From positions 1-64,000 of the forward strand of contig JAHHHL010000007.1 in assembly GCA_019359375.1 (NCBI GenBank): 64,000 bases of DNA, read 5' to 3'. Shown here one piece after another: positions 62,867 to 64,000 of this stretch. Within the stretch, counting starts at the first letter, position 1; the number at the start of each line of letters is the position of its first letter. The position numbers and the translations under genes were made by a program. A model generated the notes under the pieces. That model did not search any database and was not told the DNA's origin. It worked only from the letters and a program-made list of their open reading frames with translations. The DNA is from Lyngbya sp. HA4199-MV5 (GTDB lineage: Bacteria; Cyanobacteriota; Cyanobacteriia; Leptolyngbyales; Leptolyngbyaceae).

Positions 62867-64000
62867 ATGCAAACAAAAAATCTTTCTGCCTCTGAGACGG
62901 CGGCTCAATTTCATGCACTGCAAATGCAGTTGCGCGATCGCTGGCAGACTGTGGAGCGCTTTGATGGCAGCGATGCCGATATCGTGGTGGTACCCTCGCT
63001 TAGCCTTGACCAGCATGAGTTGGTCAAAATTCAGGGGGTGCATCATTACGAAGAGCGTTTGCTATTCTCGCTGATTCGGCTCCGTAATCCTCGCACGCGG
63101 CTGGTATACATTACGTCTCAGCCCCTGCATCCCAGCGTGATTGACTACTACCTGCAACTGCTGCCGGGTATTCCGTTTTCCCATGCCCGCGATCGCCTGC
63201 TGCTGCTGTCCACCTACGATTCGTCGCTGAGTCCCCTGAGCCAAAAAATTCTCGATCGCCCACGCTTGCTGGAGCGGATACGGATGGCGGTGCAGCGCGA
63301 TCGTGCCTACATGATTTGCTATAACTCTACGACCGCCGAGCGGGATCTTTCGGTAAAGCTCGACATTCCCCTCTATGCCCTTGACCCTGCTTTGCTGGAA
63401 TGGGGCACCAAAAGCGGCAGTCGTCAGATTTTTGCCGAGACAGGTGTGCCACACCCTGATGGCAGCAACAGTCTGTGGAGTGCTGATGCACTGGCGATCG
63501 CGGCAGCAGAACTTTGGGAACGTCAGCCTAGCCTCAAACGCATGGTTGTCAAGCTCAATGAGGGCTTTTCGGGAGAAGGCAATGCCATTTTAGATCTGCG
63601 TCCGATTCAGTTTGCCGCGCCGGATACGACTTCGCATGAGAAACGGGTCGATGTCTTGAAAGATCAGTTTCAGCACCTCGCGTTTGAAGCCGCTACGGAA
63701 ACCTGGGCAAACTTTAGCAATCGCATCCCCCAACTAGGCGCGATCGTCGAAGCGTTTCTTGAAGGTGACACGAAGCGATCGCCTAGCGTGCAAGGCAGAA
63801 TCACGCCAACGGGCGAAGTCGAAATTCTGTCTACCCACGATCAAATTCTCGGTGGACCCAGCGGACAAATTTATCTGGGTTGTAGCTTTCCCGCCGACGA
63901 AATGTACCGTTTGCGGTTGCAGGAGTTGGGACTGCGGATCGGCAAGAATTTAGCCGAAAAAGGTGCAATGGAACGCTTTGGTGTCGATTTCGTTGCCGTC
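62867..64000 (+). CDS. PGM1-like ATP-grasp peptide ligase (partial)
   Basis: From ATG 62867 the frame is open to the window end (378 codons, cut off). I recognise an ATP-grasp-type C-terminal part related to the peptide ligase PGM1/carboxylate-amine ligase group: KRMVVKLNEGFSGEGNAILD, GAIVEAFLEGDTKRSPSVQG and STHDQILGGPSGQIYLGCSF. Such enzymes join a carboxylate to an amine using ATP; in Streptomyces PGM1 makes pheganomycin peptides. The cyanobacterial role is unknown. GTG directly before (62864) is an alternative start. Confidence 0.75.
   Translation, partial: MQTKNLSASETAAQFHALQMQLRDRWQTVERFDGSDADIVVVPSLSLDQHELVKIQGVHHYEERLLFSLIRLRNPRTRLVYITSQPLHPSVIDYYLQLLPGIPFSHARDRLLLLSTYDSSLSPLSQKILDRPRLLERIRMAVQRDRAYMICYNSTTAERDLSVKLDIPLYALDPALLEWGTKSGSRQIFAETGVPHPDGSNSLWSADALAIAAAELWERQPSLKRMVVKLNEGFSGEGNAILDLRPIQFAAPDTTSHEKRVDVLKDQFQHLAFEAATETWANFSNRIPQLGAIVEAFLEGDTKRSPSVQGRITPTGEVEILSTHDQILGGPSGQIYLGCSFPADEMYRLRLQELGLRIGKNLAEKGAMERFGVDFVAV

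Overview
The window comes from a filamentous-type cyanobacterium, judged from content alone. The HIP1 octamer GCGATCGC is very frequent. The genes include photosystem II psbU, thylakoid biogenesis thf1, cytochrome b6f petM, NDH-1 ndhD, the clock kinase sasA, the group 3 sigma factor sigF and several cyanobacteria-only families (DUF3120, DUF3285, a TIGR03279/DUF512-like Fe-S protein). No rRNA or tRNA gene was recognised.

Layout. 1-720: tail of an unknown gene and a NarL-type response regulator with an eroded N-terminus. 720-6250: an accessory island. On the minus strand it holds a decayed type V-K CRISPR-associated transposon (CAST): a cas12k pseudogene, a tracrRNA-like segment, a three-repeat CRISPR array and a transposon end with repeated TnsB-type sites. 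It is flanked by a broken ISAs1-family insertion sequence, a possible second transposase fragment and low-complexity repeats. tnsB, tnsC and tniQ are absent. 6260-20430: a hybrid-type sensor kinase, a ribbon-helix-helix protein, lepA, a UDP-glucuronate/UDP-xylose gene pair, exbB-exbD, the TIGR03279 protein, uppP, DUF3120, an FHA-adenylate cyclase and psbU. 20690-31910: nadB, an HtrA protease, an M23 peptidase, thf1, petM, ndhD, a YgfZ-like protein, a thioredoxin-like ferredoxin and a membrane-tethered GrpE-like protein. 32000-42330: a Doc-type toxin-antitoxin pair, a VanX-like peptidase, tldD, the pilus secretin pilQ, a glycosyltransferase, a double UspA protein and sasA. 43280-51600: a redox/stress cluster (two LysR regulators, an SDR, an ABM monooxygenase, a triple carboxymuconolactone-decarboxylase protein, an aldo/keto reductase), then a TetR-thioesterase pair with two matching operators. 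51750-64000: panC-cmk fusion, a ferritin-like protein, sigF, a Bax-inhibitor-1 membrane protein, prfB with programmed frameshift, a glycosyltransferase, DUF3285, ybeY, dgkA, trpG, a beta-lactamase-fold protein without the usual metal ligands and the start of an ATP-grasp ligase.

Two themes stand out. First, the CAST remnant carries every RNA-guided part in decayed form but no transposition genes. Second, several families of short interspersed repeats (GGCAGAGGGCAGAAGG-type tracts, AACTAACAACT tracts, palindromes around GACGTTACATGTAACGTC, a 121-nt multi-stem element) fill the intergenic space, and the first family has entered two core metabolic genes, nadB and panC, without breaking the frame. 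Products and roles are inferred from recognised motifs; no database search was run.
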